A stretch of 64,000 bases of DNA from Antennarius striatus (Eukaryota > Chordata > Actinopteri > Lophiiformes > Antennariidae). Of the stretch, positions 32,111 to 46,987 are shown one piece after another; positions within the stretch are counted from its first letter, which is position 1, and every line of letters begins with the position of its first letter. A model generated the notes under the pieces. That model had not been told where the DNA came from, made no database searches, and saw only the letters and a list, made by a program, of their open reading frames with translations. The stretch is taken from assembly GCF_040054535.1 (NCBI RefSeq), contig NC_090789.1, forward strand, positions 606,697 to 670,696, given 5' to 3'. Made by a program: the position numbers and the translations under genes.

Positions 32111-33655
32111 AGGCCTGTACCATGAAGCTGGATTACAGCTTAGATAACTTCAGGCTTAACCCTGGCTTTTCGGTACCATAGAGGTGGCTGACTTTCTATC
32201 GGGCTACGTTGTCGTGGTAACCTATGCTGAACACCTAACCTGCTCCGGAGCAGGATAAGTTCAGGATAAGATCAGCAGGTATAACAGCCCCACCTACTGA
32301 CCAATCAGAGCTCAGCAGGTATAACAGCCCCACCTACTGACCAATCAGAGCTCAGCAGGTATAACAGCCCCACCTACTGACCAATCAGAGCTCAGCAGGT
32401 ATAACAGCCCCACCTACTGACCAATCAGAGCTCAGCAGGTATAACAGCCCCACCTACTGACCAATCAGAGCTCAGCAGGTATAACAGCCCCACCTACTGA
32501 CCAATCAGAGCTCAGCAGGTAGAACAGCCCCACCTACTGACCAATCAGAGCTCAGCAGGTAGAACAGCCCCACCTACTGACCAATCAGAGCTCAGCAGGT
32601 ATAACAGCCCCACCTACTGACCAATCAGAGCTCAGCAGGTATAACAGCCCCACCTACTGACCAATCGGTTCTCCTGAAAACGGGCCGTCCGTTCCCTGAG
32701 AACCCGGTGGATCTCGGGTCACAGCTTGTGTGCAGAGCGCTCAGGCAGAGAGAATATTTAGGGATGGCTGTAATCCGGTGGGATTGGCTGAACAATGACT
32801 GTAGAAAGGTAGAGGTTTTGGGGGGAGGGGTTACATTACATCTGTCAGCTGCTGGAGCCTCACATCAGGAATGGAACGCACCCCAACCACGCGCTGACAG
32901 CCCCCCACAGTGTGCATTGACCTGAGGGTCTTTGAGACAGTTAATATATTTCTGAGTGATGTTGGTCATTATTATGATGTCCTGAAATCCCTCGTTGGAC
33001 GGGTTACAAGAAAGACACAGATAGAATGTCATTGATCAATGATTTGTTTCAGTAAATCATGGATTGATTGATTGATTGATCGGTACTTTAATGTATTGTG
33101 TTGGCGATGCTGAAAACCTGTGAAGAACACAGTACGTAGAGCTGTTCATAAGGTCACGGGGCTACGATCACATGTCATAACCAAACATGTGGTTCACACA
33201 CACATGTATGAACACACACATGTTACTGTAGTCAGATACACAAGTGCATCATAGTGGGGCAGTAATATTATAATGGCACTAACTTCCTCATTGACGCAGT
33301 CGGCCATGTTTTCCCAGAGATCCTTGCTCCGTTTGGCAGCTGCAGCTGTGTTGCTGTTTACCTGGATTATTGATTTGTATTGATCGTATTTATTAATTAT
33401 TATTGTTCGCTCCTCCGTTGTGAAATATGCGTCTCGGGCCGGTTTGTTGCATGTTTGTGATTGGTCGCATGCAGCAAACTCCGCCCTTTTTATGTGAGCG
33501 CGCACAGATCTAAAGTGGACAAGTCTGGATTGAATTAGTGAGTTGATAGCCGGCTTTATGGTACCGAAAATCTGGAGGGTGGATGTCTGGGTAAGTGAAG
33601 CCAGATAAGGAAGAGGAAGCCTGACTAGGTTAATCCAGCTTTATGGGACGGGACT
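32111..33655. mobile_element. PIF/Harbinger-like DNA transposon relic
   Basis: The ends are imperfect inverted repeats: AGGCCTGTACCATGAAGCTGG on the left against AGTCCCGTCCCATAAAGCTGG on the right when reversed. A 3-bp flank ctg is on both sides (32108-32110 and 33656-33658), the duplication length typical of this superfamily. On the minus strand, 33505-33194 reads FTTEERTIIINKYDQYKS and SKDLWENMADCVNE. That is the Myb/SANT-like DNA-binding protein encoded by Harbinger elements beside the transposase. No transposase remains. A 40-bp tandem array occupies 32281-32668. Confidence 0.75.
32281..32668. repeat. 40-bp tandem repeat (10 copies) inside the Harbinger relic
   Basis: The unit holds ATAACAGCCCCACCTACTGA followed by CCAATCAGAGCTCAGCAGGT. 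Ten copies are almost identical; two start AGAACAG. Each carries a CCAAT motif. Such homogeneity shows recent expansion. Confidence 0.97.
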
Positions 33656-33974
33656 CTGGTGACCGTTGACAGGTGAGTGGAGGCTCCTCCTCCTCAGGTG
33701 AGAGGGGCGTCGGCCTCAGATGGTTAATCTGGCGGTTTGTCTGGATTACCAGCGATAGCATTAAACCCACCTCAGGCTTAACCCCCAGATAACCGCCGGA
33801 TTATCAGAACAGAACCTCCAGACTTTAATCATCTCATCCTGAAGTTAAGCTCCTCCCACCACCAGATGTTCCACACCTGGGCGGAGCTGGCGGGGAAGGG
33901 GAGGGGCTTTCAGAGGGTGTGGGGGGGTTAATAAAGGCTCCAGCTTCACCAGTTGGTTTGTGTTCATATGAAGA

Positions 33975-33980
33975 TTTATT
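33975..33980 (-). promoter_or_regulatory. Likely gsg1l2 polyadenylation signal
   Basis: AATAAA on the minus strand, 860 bp after the stop. If used, the 3' UTR consists mainly of the minisatellite at 34150-34830. Confidence 0.6.
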
Positions 33981-34149
33981 TGAAACACAAGTCAAACCCC
34001 CGCAGCCAATCAGCTCCTAGGAGAGCCTCCCCCTCAGCCAATCACAGGGCACCACACAGAAAACAGACAAATCAAATCACAAGAAAATACTTTAAAGATC
34101 TAAAATCGCAAGAATTCGAATCTGCTGATGTCCAACAGCTGCTGAGGTC

Positions 34150-34830
34150 CCTGAACGCATCACAGTGAACCCCCCCTGAACGCATCACAGTGACCCCCCC
34201 CTGAACGCATCACAGTGACCCCCCCCTGAACGCATCACAGTGACCCCCCCCTGAACGTATCACAGTGACCCCCCCCGAACGCATCACAGTGACCCCCCCC
34301 TGAACGCATCACAGTGACCCCCCCCGAACGTAACACAGTGACCCCCCCCGAACGCATCACAGTGACCCCCCCCCCTGAAAGCATCACAGTGACCCCCCCT
34401 GAACGCATCACAGTGACCCCCCCCTGAACGTAACACAGTGACCCCCTCCCGAACGCATCACAGTCACCCCCCCCCCCCCCCTGAAAGCATCACAGTGAAC
34501 CCCCCCTGAACGCATCACAGTGAACCCCCCCCTGAACGCATCACAGTGAACCCCCCCCTGAACGTATCACAGTGAACCCCCCCCTGAACGCATCACAGTG
34601 AACCCCCCCCTGACCGCATCACAGTGAACCCCCCCTGAACGCATCACAGTGAACCCCCCCCTGAACGTATCACAGTGACCCCCCCCTGAACGTATCACAG
34701 TGAACCCCCCGAACGTAACACAGTGACCCCCCCGAGCACATCACAGTGACCCCCTCCTGAATGCACCACAGTGATCTGCCCCCCCGAACGCATCACCCTG
34801 ATCTGCCCCCCCCAAACGCATCACAGTGAC
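34150..34830. repeat. 23-25 bp minisatellite in the gsg1l2 3' UTR
   Basis: About 28 copies of a unit gaacgcatcacagtga followed by six to eleven C residues. Variants read gaacgtatcac, gaacgtaacac or gaaagcatcac. The last copy lies within 20 bp of the stop codon. Confidence 0.96.
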
Positions 34831-34836
34831 CCCCCC

Positions 34837-38383
<3,547 letters not shown>

Positions 38384-39621
38384 GGCGGCGTCTGGACGGG
38401 AACCCGCCGGACGAATCAGATCAGGACACCGTCCGGCCGCCGGCCAATCAGGAGGATCCGAGGAGCCGGGGGAGGAGTCCAGAGGGGCGTCCGGTGAGGT
38501 GGGCGGGGCTGAGACGTATTCATGAAGGAGGAGACGGAGGGATTAGGGGGGCTGGCGAAGTAGAACAGAGGTCAGAGTTCGAGTGCAGGGGGCGGGGTTT
38601 GAGGGAGGGGCGGAGTCAAGGAGCGGTGGTTTAATCGCTCTCAGCGAGGAGGAGACAGATGTGCAGGAGGAACTCAGCCCCGCCTTCTTCCTGATGTCAC
38701 GGGCGCGGCCAGAGGCGTGGCAAGTCTCCTGTCTGAGGTGAGGCTCCGCCCCTCTTCCATCGCCACTCGCCGCGTTCCGGTCCGGTTGGCCGCGCCCAAA
38801 TACGCCGATCACGACGACCACCTGGAGAGGCAACACACACACTAGTCACTAACACACACACTACTAGTGACACACTGATCGCTTCGCTGTACGAACCTGG
38901 ACTCTGTCGGATGTATCAGTGAAGCCCCGCCTCTCCGCTGATGCGTTTGCTCACGTTTGGGAATCCTGTCGTTGTTGTGAACACCTGAAGGAGGCGGAGT
39001 CTGGGTTAATCAAACAGATGACATCATCACACACGTAGAGCAGATGAAGGATCACATGACTACTCACGTCCTAAAGGCGGCGTTTACCCATTATCCCTCG
39101 CTTCCTCCTCGTCCTCGGATCAGATGGAATCTTCCCTGGGGGGCGTCTGATCGGATAACTCCGCCGCCGTTCAGGAGCAGCTGGATGAACTGAACGCCGT
39201 CGACGAGCGCTCCCCTCACCGGGTTGGGGATGCGCCGCCTCCTTTGGCCCCGCCCCCGACGGGGACTCCTTCACCTCTCCTCCTCATCGTCGCCCCCGCC
39301 CAGATTCCCTCCTAATCCCCCCCCGTCCATCTGCTGCGTTCCGGCACTATACGGTTCCTGATCACCATCATCTCTCCTCCGCTGTGGATGTGACCCATGA
39401 CCTCTGACCTCACACTGATTACTTTGACAGGATGTATAGATCAGATTAGAGGCGTGAGGCTTGTTTACGGTCCGGCAACTAAACCCCGCCCTCCTCAACA
39501 GCTGGACGCCATCCTGATCCCACGGCTGGTGATCCGTCACGCCAAGCATACGTGTTTCCTGTTTACATCTTGTTTATATATTAATTACATCCTGTTGACA
39601 CCTGAATCTTGATTTGAATGC

Positions 39622-40170
39622 TTGATTGTGGACACTGACACCTGTGTCCCAGAGATGTCTGACTGTGGACACTGACACCTGTGTCTGAGACACGTTTGAC
39701 AGTGAACACTGACACCTGTGTCCCAGAGACACGTTTGACCGTGGACACTGACACCTGTGTCCCAGAGACACGTTTGACCGTGGACACTGACACCTGTGTC
39801 TGAGACACGTTTGACAGTGAACACTGACACCTGTGTCCCAGAGACACGTTTGACTGTGGACACTGACACCTGTGTCCCAGAGACACGTTTGACTGTGGAC
39901 ACTGACACCTGTGTCTCAGAGACACGTTTGACTGGACACTAACACCCGTGTCTGAGACATGTTTGGCTGTGGACACTGACACCTGTGTCAGAGACACGTT
40001 TGACTGTGGACACTGACACCTGTGTCTCAGAGACACGTTTGACTGTGGACACTGACACCTGTGTCCCAGAGACACGTTTGACTGTGGACACTGACACCTG
40101 TGTCTCAGAGACACGTTTGACTGTGGACACTGACACCTGTGTCTCAGAGACACGTTTGACTGTTCTGGAC
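39622..40170. repeat. 39-bp minisatellite (about 14 copies)
   Basis: The unit reads GTGGACACTGACACCTGTGT followed by CCCAGAGACACGTTTGACT. A single similar unit stands alone at 52331-52362. The 39-bp period keeps one frame open on each strand (13-residue repeats), which gives long but meaningless reading frames. Confidence 0.96.
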
Positions 40171-40284
40171 ACAGATGTTCTAACGTCTGACTCTGGATCA
40201 ACTTCCTGCTTTCATTGTTTGTCTCCCCCTGGTGGTGACAGAAGGACCCTGCAACAAGGACGGGTTGGTTTTGCGGCCGGGGCG

Positions 40285-40343
40285 ACACAGAACCAGGAGA
40301 ACCGGGAGAACCAGGAGAACCAGGAGAACCAGGAGAACCAGGA
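40285..40343. repeat. 9-bp GAGAACCAG tandem repeat
   Basis: Six copies of gagaaccag or gagaaccgg next to the 39-bp array. Confidence 0.9.
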
Positions 40344-40617
40344 GGCGTTTCTGTCGTTTTATTTCTCCGCTGGACGTTACAACACAACACGACCTCAGGT
40401 TACACACAATGAACTCTGGGTAGCAGCATTCGTCAACAACCAGCTCCTCGGTCAGGTCTCTATGGTTACTGACCTGAATCAACAGCCAATCACCTGCTGA
40501 ACCAGTCTGATGATGTCACTGCCACATCAATAAATAACCAATAAATAGATCAATAAATATTCATGAGTAGATCTGATGTACAGAATAGTTCAAGACTTGT
40601 CTGTGACGACTATTTAC

Positions 40618-40670
<53 letters not shown>

Positions 40671-41116
40671 GGACCAGCTGATCCAATAGAATGTCAATGA
40701 TATATATCTATAATGTTTTTCTTTTACATTTTGAGGTGGGGGGTGGAGGGGGCTGAGCCTATCTACAGAGGAGCGCCGTTCACCAGAACAGAACCGCTGT
40801 AACTGGACCTCCTGCCGACTGGAGTGTTATGTATATTTCATAACGTCTCATAATGAGATCATAAAAGCAGGTCAAAGCGTTAGCGCCGTGTTGCTAACGG
40901 TTAGCATGTTCATGCTAGCTATTATCGCATGCTAATCAGGACTGAAACCCTTTGGTTTGAGTCTCATGTCTTTAACAGCTGAAACACGGTTTGATACTGT
41001 TGTCGGACGGCAGAAGTTACCATGGATACCCCCCCCCCCCCCCAGGAATGAAGGTACCTGAAGCAGTTTCCTGGTTGGGGGGGGGTCTGTTTACCTGACA
41101 GGAGCACCTCAGATGT

Positions 41117-44100
41117 TCAGAACAGGACCGGATTGTTCCCGTTCCCCGTCTGATCGGACCCCAGGAAGAGGTGCGGCTGGAAGGGAGCTCCGCCCCCAGC
41201 CTGTGAAGGGCGGGGTCCTGTTCCTGGTTGACAACCCCCACCAAAGAACCCAGATGGACCCGTTGCTGTTCCCACTGGGAGGGGGTCTACAGAAGGATTT
41301 CCCATCAGGGATGCTGACTTCACCGTCCCGGTCCCTCCACAGGGGGGGTACGAGCCTAACCCCCCGTGTGGACCCCCTCCCAGGGGAACAATTCCAGCTC
41401 CGGACCACATGAGGGGCAACTGAGTCATGTTTAAACCAGGATGGGACGGCAGCCGAAACAGGGGGGGTCTGCCGGAAAGGTGAGCTGCACCAAAGGGAGG
41501 AGCAAGGGCGGAGCCCTGATGGTCACAAGGCGGAGCTGACATGACAGGAGGGGGCGGGGCTGTGGAGGTGCCTGGGAAATCAGAAGGAAGAGGAGGAGGA
41601 TGGGGAGGAGGTGGGGGGGTGCAGTTCAAAGTGTTCCAGCAGAGCAGAGGGAGGGGGGGTCATCAACACAACATCGACACGCAACAGCAACACGACACAC
41701 GGAACCACAGAACCCGACTGATTAATGGTGTCTAAAGACGCCCCCCCCGCCCCACCCCCACCCCATCGGAACGGTCTTTTAGGGTGGTGCGTCCGTTTGG
41801 ATCAAGCGCTCAGAAGAACTCCACACGAAGCCCCCCAGGGTGAAGCTCCGCCTCCGTCCTTACCAGCGCCTCGAGTCGGGGTGTAGACCGGGTCCACAGG
41901 GGGGCGCCGTTTGGGTTCAGAAGAAAACAGATCGTCCATGTCCACAAGCCCCGCCCCCGCCGGGCCCAGAAAGGAAGCAGTCTTTGAGCGGGTTTCCTGG
42001 TCCTGAACGGGTCGCCGTCCTGAAATCAAATAAAGGAGCGGTTCTGCTCTAAAAGGGGTTCGGTTCTGGGTCCGGGTTCGGGTCCGGGTTCAGGAGGAGA
42101 GAGAGCAGAGCGGAAGAGAGGTGTCAGTAATCTCGGTTGCTAGGCAACAGATGGTTGATGGGAAGATGGTGGCGAGATGGAGGACAGACAGTGATGTCGT
42201 TAGAACGGAGAGGACAGAACACAAGACGTGAACGGTGGGCGGGGCCAAACTGGGAAAGAGGGCATACCTGTTTCACTGGGGGTGTGGCTTGGGGCGCCCC
42301 AGGGATCTTCTTTTTTAGACGCCCCGTCTCCAAACGGGTCACCAGACGGCGGGTGCGAGGGCGAAGCGGGTGACCCCCACGCATCACTTGTGCTAACAGG
42401 AGCCGCGGCTAAGAATGGGAGCACAAGACGACGGCCAATCAGGATGCAGATAGAACCAGCAGACCAATCAGAACTCACACAAACTATCCACAGTCACTGT
42501 TGGGTAAGGGCCGTACCTGTTGCCCCCCAGGGGTCGTTGTCCGGTTTGGAGGAATCTCCAAAAGGGTCAGAATTGTCAAGGGTTGAGGAGGCACTTGCTC
42601 CGCCCCCCCAAGGATCCGCCCCGGCAGCAGGCGGAGAGCTAGCAGGTGGCACCCAGGCATCTGCACCGCCGTGGGGTGGGGTCAATGGGGGGGCACTGAA
42701 GGGATCTGAGGTGACATGTTTAGGTGAACAAGGTGGTCCCTCAAAAGGGTCGTCATTTGGGGGTGTTTGGGTAAGAAACGGGTCTTCTGTTGGTGGTGGA
42801 GAACTGACAGGGTTGTCTGTGGGGGCATTAAGGGGGTCATCTTTGGGGGCATTAAAGGGGTCTTCTTTGGGGGCAGTAAATGGGTCGTCTTTGGGGGAAT
42901 TGAAAGGGTCATCTTTCGGGGCATTAAAGGGGTCGTCTTTTGGGGCATTAAAGGGGTCGTCTTTTGGGGCATTAAAGGGGTCATCTTTCGGGGCATTAAA
43001 GGGGTCGTCTTTCGGGGCATTAAAGGGGTCGTCTGTGGGGGCATTAAATGGGTCGTCTTTAGGGGCATTAAATGGGTCGTCTTTGGGGGCATTAAATGGG
43101 TCGTCTTTGGGGGCATTAAATGGGTCGTCTTTGGGGGCATTAAATGGGTCGTCTTTCGAGGCATTAAAGGGGTAATCTTTCGGGGCATTAAAGGGGTCGT
43201 CTTTCGGGGCATTAAATGGGTCGTCTTTTGGGGCATTAAATGGGTCGTCTTTGGGGGAATTAAATGGGTCGTCTTTATGGGCATTAAATGGGTCGTCTTT
43301 GGGGGCATTAAATGGGTCATCTTTCGGGGCATTAAATGGGTCGTCTTTCGGGGCATTAAATGGGTCGTCTTTCGGGGCATTGAATGGGTCGTCTTTGGGG
43401 GCATTAAATGGGTCGTCTTTCGGGGCATTAAATGGGTCGTCTTTCGGGGCATTGAAGGGGTCGTCTTTGGGGGCATTAAATGGGTCGTCTTTCGGGGCAT
43501 TAAATGGGTCTTTTTTCGGGGCATTGAAGGGGTCATCTTTGGGGGTATTAAAGCGGTCGGGTTTATCTTCTGAGGCTTTGAAAGGGTCTGGGTTCTTAAC
43601 AAACGGGTCTTCTTCAGACTTAGTTGGAGCCCCCCAAGCATCGCTGCTGGCTGCTGCATCTTTGGGGCCTCCCACTGCTTCTGGCTCCGCCTCCTGGCTC
43701 TCTGTGTTTGCTCCGCTCCCCCAAATCGCCTCCTTCACGGTGGTTTCTTTACCAGCATCCTCCCATTTCAGCTCGTCCTCGCTCATCCCGGCCTGGAACA
43801 TTAAAACGTACCATTAGTAGGGTGGGGGAGGGGCACCAAACCCAAAACATCGGATCCAGCTCATTTTTGTTGACAATAACGACTTATGAACATTTCAACT
43901 TACGAACATTTCAACTTTCAAACAATTCAACTTAGAAACATTTCAACTTACGAACAATTCAACTTGCAAACATTTCAACTTTCAAACAATTCAACTTACA
44001 AACATTTCAACTTACGAACAATTCAACTTACGAACATTTCAACTTTCAAACAATTCAACTTAGAAACATTTCAACTTACGAACAATTCAACTTGCAAACA

Positions 44101-45313
44101 TTTCAACTTTCAAACAATTCAACTTACAAACATTTTAACTTACGAACAATTCAACTTACGAACAATTCAACTTACAAACATTTCAACTTTCAAACAATTC
44201 AAATTACATACAATTCAACTTACGAACAATTCATCTTATGAACAACCTCTCTAAACTGGCTGTTTTTCGTGGGTCGAGGACTTCCTGTCCTGTCCTGGCC
44301 GCGTACTCACCCTCCTCACTGCTTCCTTCTTCTCAGCTTCCTGTTTGAGTCGCTCCTCCTTGCGAGCGGCGAAGGAAGCGGTCAGGTCGGCCACCGACGG
44401 GATGTTGTCCAGTGACGGGAGGCCCGAGGCGCCGGGAACGTAGCACGGTTTGTAGCTGGGATCCTTGATGGTGTCGGCGGACGAGGCTGATGGGGGGGGA
44501 CGACAAGATGAGACACGCACCAAACTGAAACGGAGGGACTTCCTGTCAGAAGCGCTCACCAGTAGAACCCTTTGAGGTCTTCTCTCTGGTTTTGACAGCA
44601 AAGTCTCGCTCCTCCTTCAGCTTCTCGTCGTCCTCCATGAGCACCAGGACCACTTTGGCTTTTTCCCTGACATTTGCACCCTGGGAGAGAGACGCTGGTC
44701 AACAAATCAAACACTCCCTAAACACACCTGACAGCAGACGTGAACTCGGTTTGGGTCCATGAGTCCAAACAGCACCTGGTCTTTGCCGTCTTTCTCCACG
44801 AAGCGATACTCCGTCAGCGCTTTGACGATGTAGATGTTGTCCTTCATCTTCAGCAGCACGCGATCGTCTCCCGTCTTCAGCAGGTACTCCAGCAGCGTCA
44901 GCGACTGAGGCCAGCGGAGGACCACAGGATACAACATCTTAATGACGCCTACAGGCGTAAACGGGGCGTATCCATGGCGACGATTTGACCTGGGTTACCT
45001 TGTGGATGTGCCTCCAGTTTCTGTCGTCTTTCAGGCGCTTCCAGAGCATTGTCATGATCTCGTTGCAGGCGACCACGTTGTAGGTGAGGTCAGAGAGGTC
45101 GGCCATCTGGGAGCTGGAGGGACCCCAGGGGTCGTTAGAGGTCGCCTCCCGCACCTGAAAAAAAAAACACGACCAGGTACGAGTCGCACTTCAGGACCCC
45201 ACCACCAGGTGGCGGAGGGATACATCCGTGAGACCGGACCTCACCTTGACCTCGGCCTCGGAGTAGTTCTGGACCAGGTTCTTCAGCTGTCGCCTCAGCA
45301 TGGAGGACGTCAT
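41117..45313 (-). CDS. Divergent epsin (ENTH domain) with a large DPF-repeat array
   Basis: Nine coding exons on the minus strand: 45313-45245, 45154-44999, 44904-44776, 44680-44560, 44486-44311, 43792-42517, 42408-42268, 42019-41864, 41571-41117; 892 residues. The ENTH domain (about 1-150; NYSEAEVKVREATSNDPWGP, LTLLEYLLKTG, EKDGKDQGANVREKAK) binds PI(4,5)P2 and bends membrane at clathrin pits. Unlike epsins 1-3, no ubiquitin-interacting motif follows. Exon 6 has about 30 tandem DDPFNAPK units (about residues 297-541), then DPF and DPW motifs for the AP-2 alpha ear. Exon 8 has a clathrin-box-like LVDMDDLF. The tail ends NNPVLF where epsins end in NPFL, so no NPF motif for EH domains remains. 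A non-coding exon ends at 46115. The start is the ENTH start MTSSMLRRQ. Human EPN1 lies near CCDC106, so this may be an EPN1-related copy. Confidence 0.9.
42823..43556 (-). repeat. Coding 24-bp minisatellite in the epsin gene
   Basis: About 30 copies of a 24-bp unit. Each encodes DDPFNAPK on the minus strand, with rare NSPK, NAHK, NAPT, DYPF and KDPF variants. The frame is kept throughout. Confidence 0.97.
43876..44245. repeat. 14-15 bp minisatellite in an epsin intron
   Basis: About 25 copies alternating aacatttcaacttacg and aacaattcaactttca, in the intron between exons 44311-44486 and 42517-43792. Confidence 0.95.
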
Positions 45314-45406
45314 GGCGTCTGGTGGGGGGGGGGGCAAACCACCGGGATCTGATCCAGACACAACAATGATGAAAACACCCCCCAAAAACACACAGTCACA
45401 CGTCAG

Positions 45407-45407
<1 letters not shown>

Positions 45408-45455
<48 letters not shown>

Positions 45456-45627
45456 CACACACACACACACACACACAGACACACACCTTTATTGAATCGT
45501 AGTCTCTTGTCGAAGACACCTGGATTTGTGCGGGTGGGGGCAGTCGTCTCAGTGGGGGGGCATCCTGGGCTCCTAACTGCCTCGGCTGGGACGAGATGTG
45601 AGAAACTGAGGAGGGGGCAGAAAAGAG

Positions 45628-45684
<57 letters not shown>
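45408..45684. repeat. Paired CA and TG microsatellites in the epsin 5' intron
   Basis: (CA)n at 45408-45484 and (TG)n at 45631-45684 form an inverted pair about 150 bp apart, upstream of the epsin start exon. Confidence 0.95.
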
Positions 45685-45687
<3 letters not shown>

Positions 45688-46115
45688 TCAGCTAATCACT
45701 GCGCAGACACAGATCCTCTTTAGCTAGGCTAGAAACATGCTAAGCTATCAGCTAGCTAGAACCCTGGGGCTGTTGGGACATTTAACTGCCTCCGGTTGAG
45801 ACCGGGGCTTTCTTCACGACGCGTGTGTTCGGGGGTGACCCGCGGGTGACCCCCTGTGACCCGGTGGTGACCCCCGGTCGGTCAGGAGGCGTTCGGGTGG
45901 ATTTCAGCACCGCGGACAGCGACCGAGGCTCCGGCCGTCACCTCCGGTAACGGAGCGCCGTGATTAAACCGTTAAAATCCGCTCCAGCTTCACTCTTTAA
46001 AGCTTCAATAACAGCTGAAGCTCACCAGGAGCCGATCCCGGATCGATAATCACATCAGCTGGCAGTCGGTTCGATCATTAAATGTGTGTTTAAAGGCAGA
46101 AATAAATGACTTACG

Positions 46116-46771
46116 TCGTCAGGGATCTTCGAGGAAACGCGGCCACTTCCGCTTCCGCTGGTTCAGCTCCTCTAGACCACGCCCATTTGTTTATTTATTA
46201 GTTTGTTTATTTATTTATTTGTTTGTTTATTTAGACTGTAAACTCAATTTTTTTGTTCTCAATCCTTCATCGTTTCATCCTAAAATTATTCTGTAGTTAA
46301 GTTTGGTGTAAACGTTTGAAAAAGGAAACATCAGAACCGCGTCAGAACCGGGACTTCCGGTTGTTTATATATACAGTACTCTCAAAAAATTATGAAATAT
46401 TCCACTTTTTTATTTATTTTATCATATAATTCTGACTTTATTCTCATGATTTTCTTATTCTATTCTTGAAATATTAATTTTCTTAAATTTAATCGCCCAA
46501 GACTATAGTCATTGCTAATATTATTACTATTATAATTTTTATAATTTTATTATCATAAGTAGTAGTAGTAGTAGATGTAATAGTAGTAGGAATAGAAGTA
46601 GTACTATTACTTTTTTCTCCCAGGAAATTGTGCATTTATTCCTGTAATATTTTTATATATTTTATTGTAAAATTCTGACTTTATGCTCGTAGTGTTTTGA
46701 TTTTATTCTTGAAATGCTACTGAAATGCTATTTCTGTTATAAATTGGTCTGGACACCTATTATTATTTTTG

Positions 46772-46811
<40 letters not shown>

Positions 46812-46987
46812 TTTATTTTACGCAGTAAAAAGTAGAGCTTTTTGACATGAAGCTGAATTAATTCATTTATTTCTCTTTTTCATGCCGGACTCCAGACCCG
46901 GGGCGTCTCTCCGGTTCTGCCGGTTCTGACGCGTCCGGTTGTTTGACTCCAGCAGAATAAATGAGTCACAGCCGGTAACGACTCAAG
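46116..46987. promoter_or_regulatory. Head-to-head intergenic region of epsin and necap1-like
   Basis: The epsin non-coding exon ends at a donor on the minus strand (GTAAGT, 46114-46109). The necap gene begins on the plus strand at 46988. Between them lie short CpG-rich flanks (46120-46190, 46890-46990) and an AT-rich centre with (AGT)n and (ATT)n microsatellites. Both promoters must be here. Confidence 0.5.

Larger units (their letters stand above)
38384..41116. other. Spacer between gsg1l2 start and epsin 3' end
   Basis: 38384-39310 is GC-rich and probably holds the gsg1l2 promoter and 5' UTR. 39622-40343 is minisatellite, and 40619-40670 is (CA)n. The right end must be epsin 3' UTR. No protein family was recognised. 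Confidence 0.55.

Noticed and set aside
39071-39250. Minus-strand stretch reading IPNPVRGALVDGVQFIQLLL
   Set aside because: It looks protein-like but stops soon, has no flanking exons that fit, and lies in a GC-rich region where such frames occur by chance.
39581-40390. A 269-codon minus-strand frame with CPQSNVSLRHRCQ repeats
   Set aside because: The 39-bp repeat period is divisible by three, so the frame stays open by arithmetic. It lacks splice context and family similarity, and the plus strand is open too.
42228-43817. Long plus-strand frames across the epsin exon (GALKGSS- and KWVVFGGI-like repeats)
   Set aside because: They are antisense and shifted shadows of the 24-bp coding array; only the DDPFNAPK frame joins ENTH and clathrin-box exons in phase.
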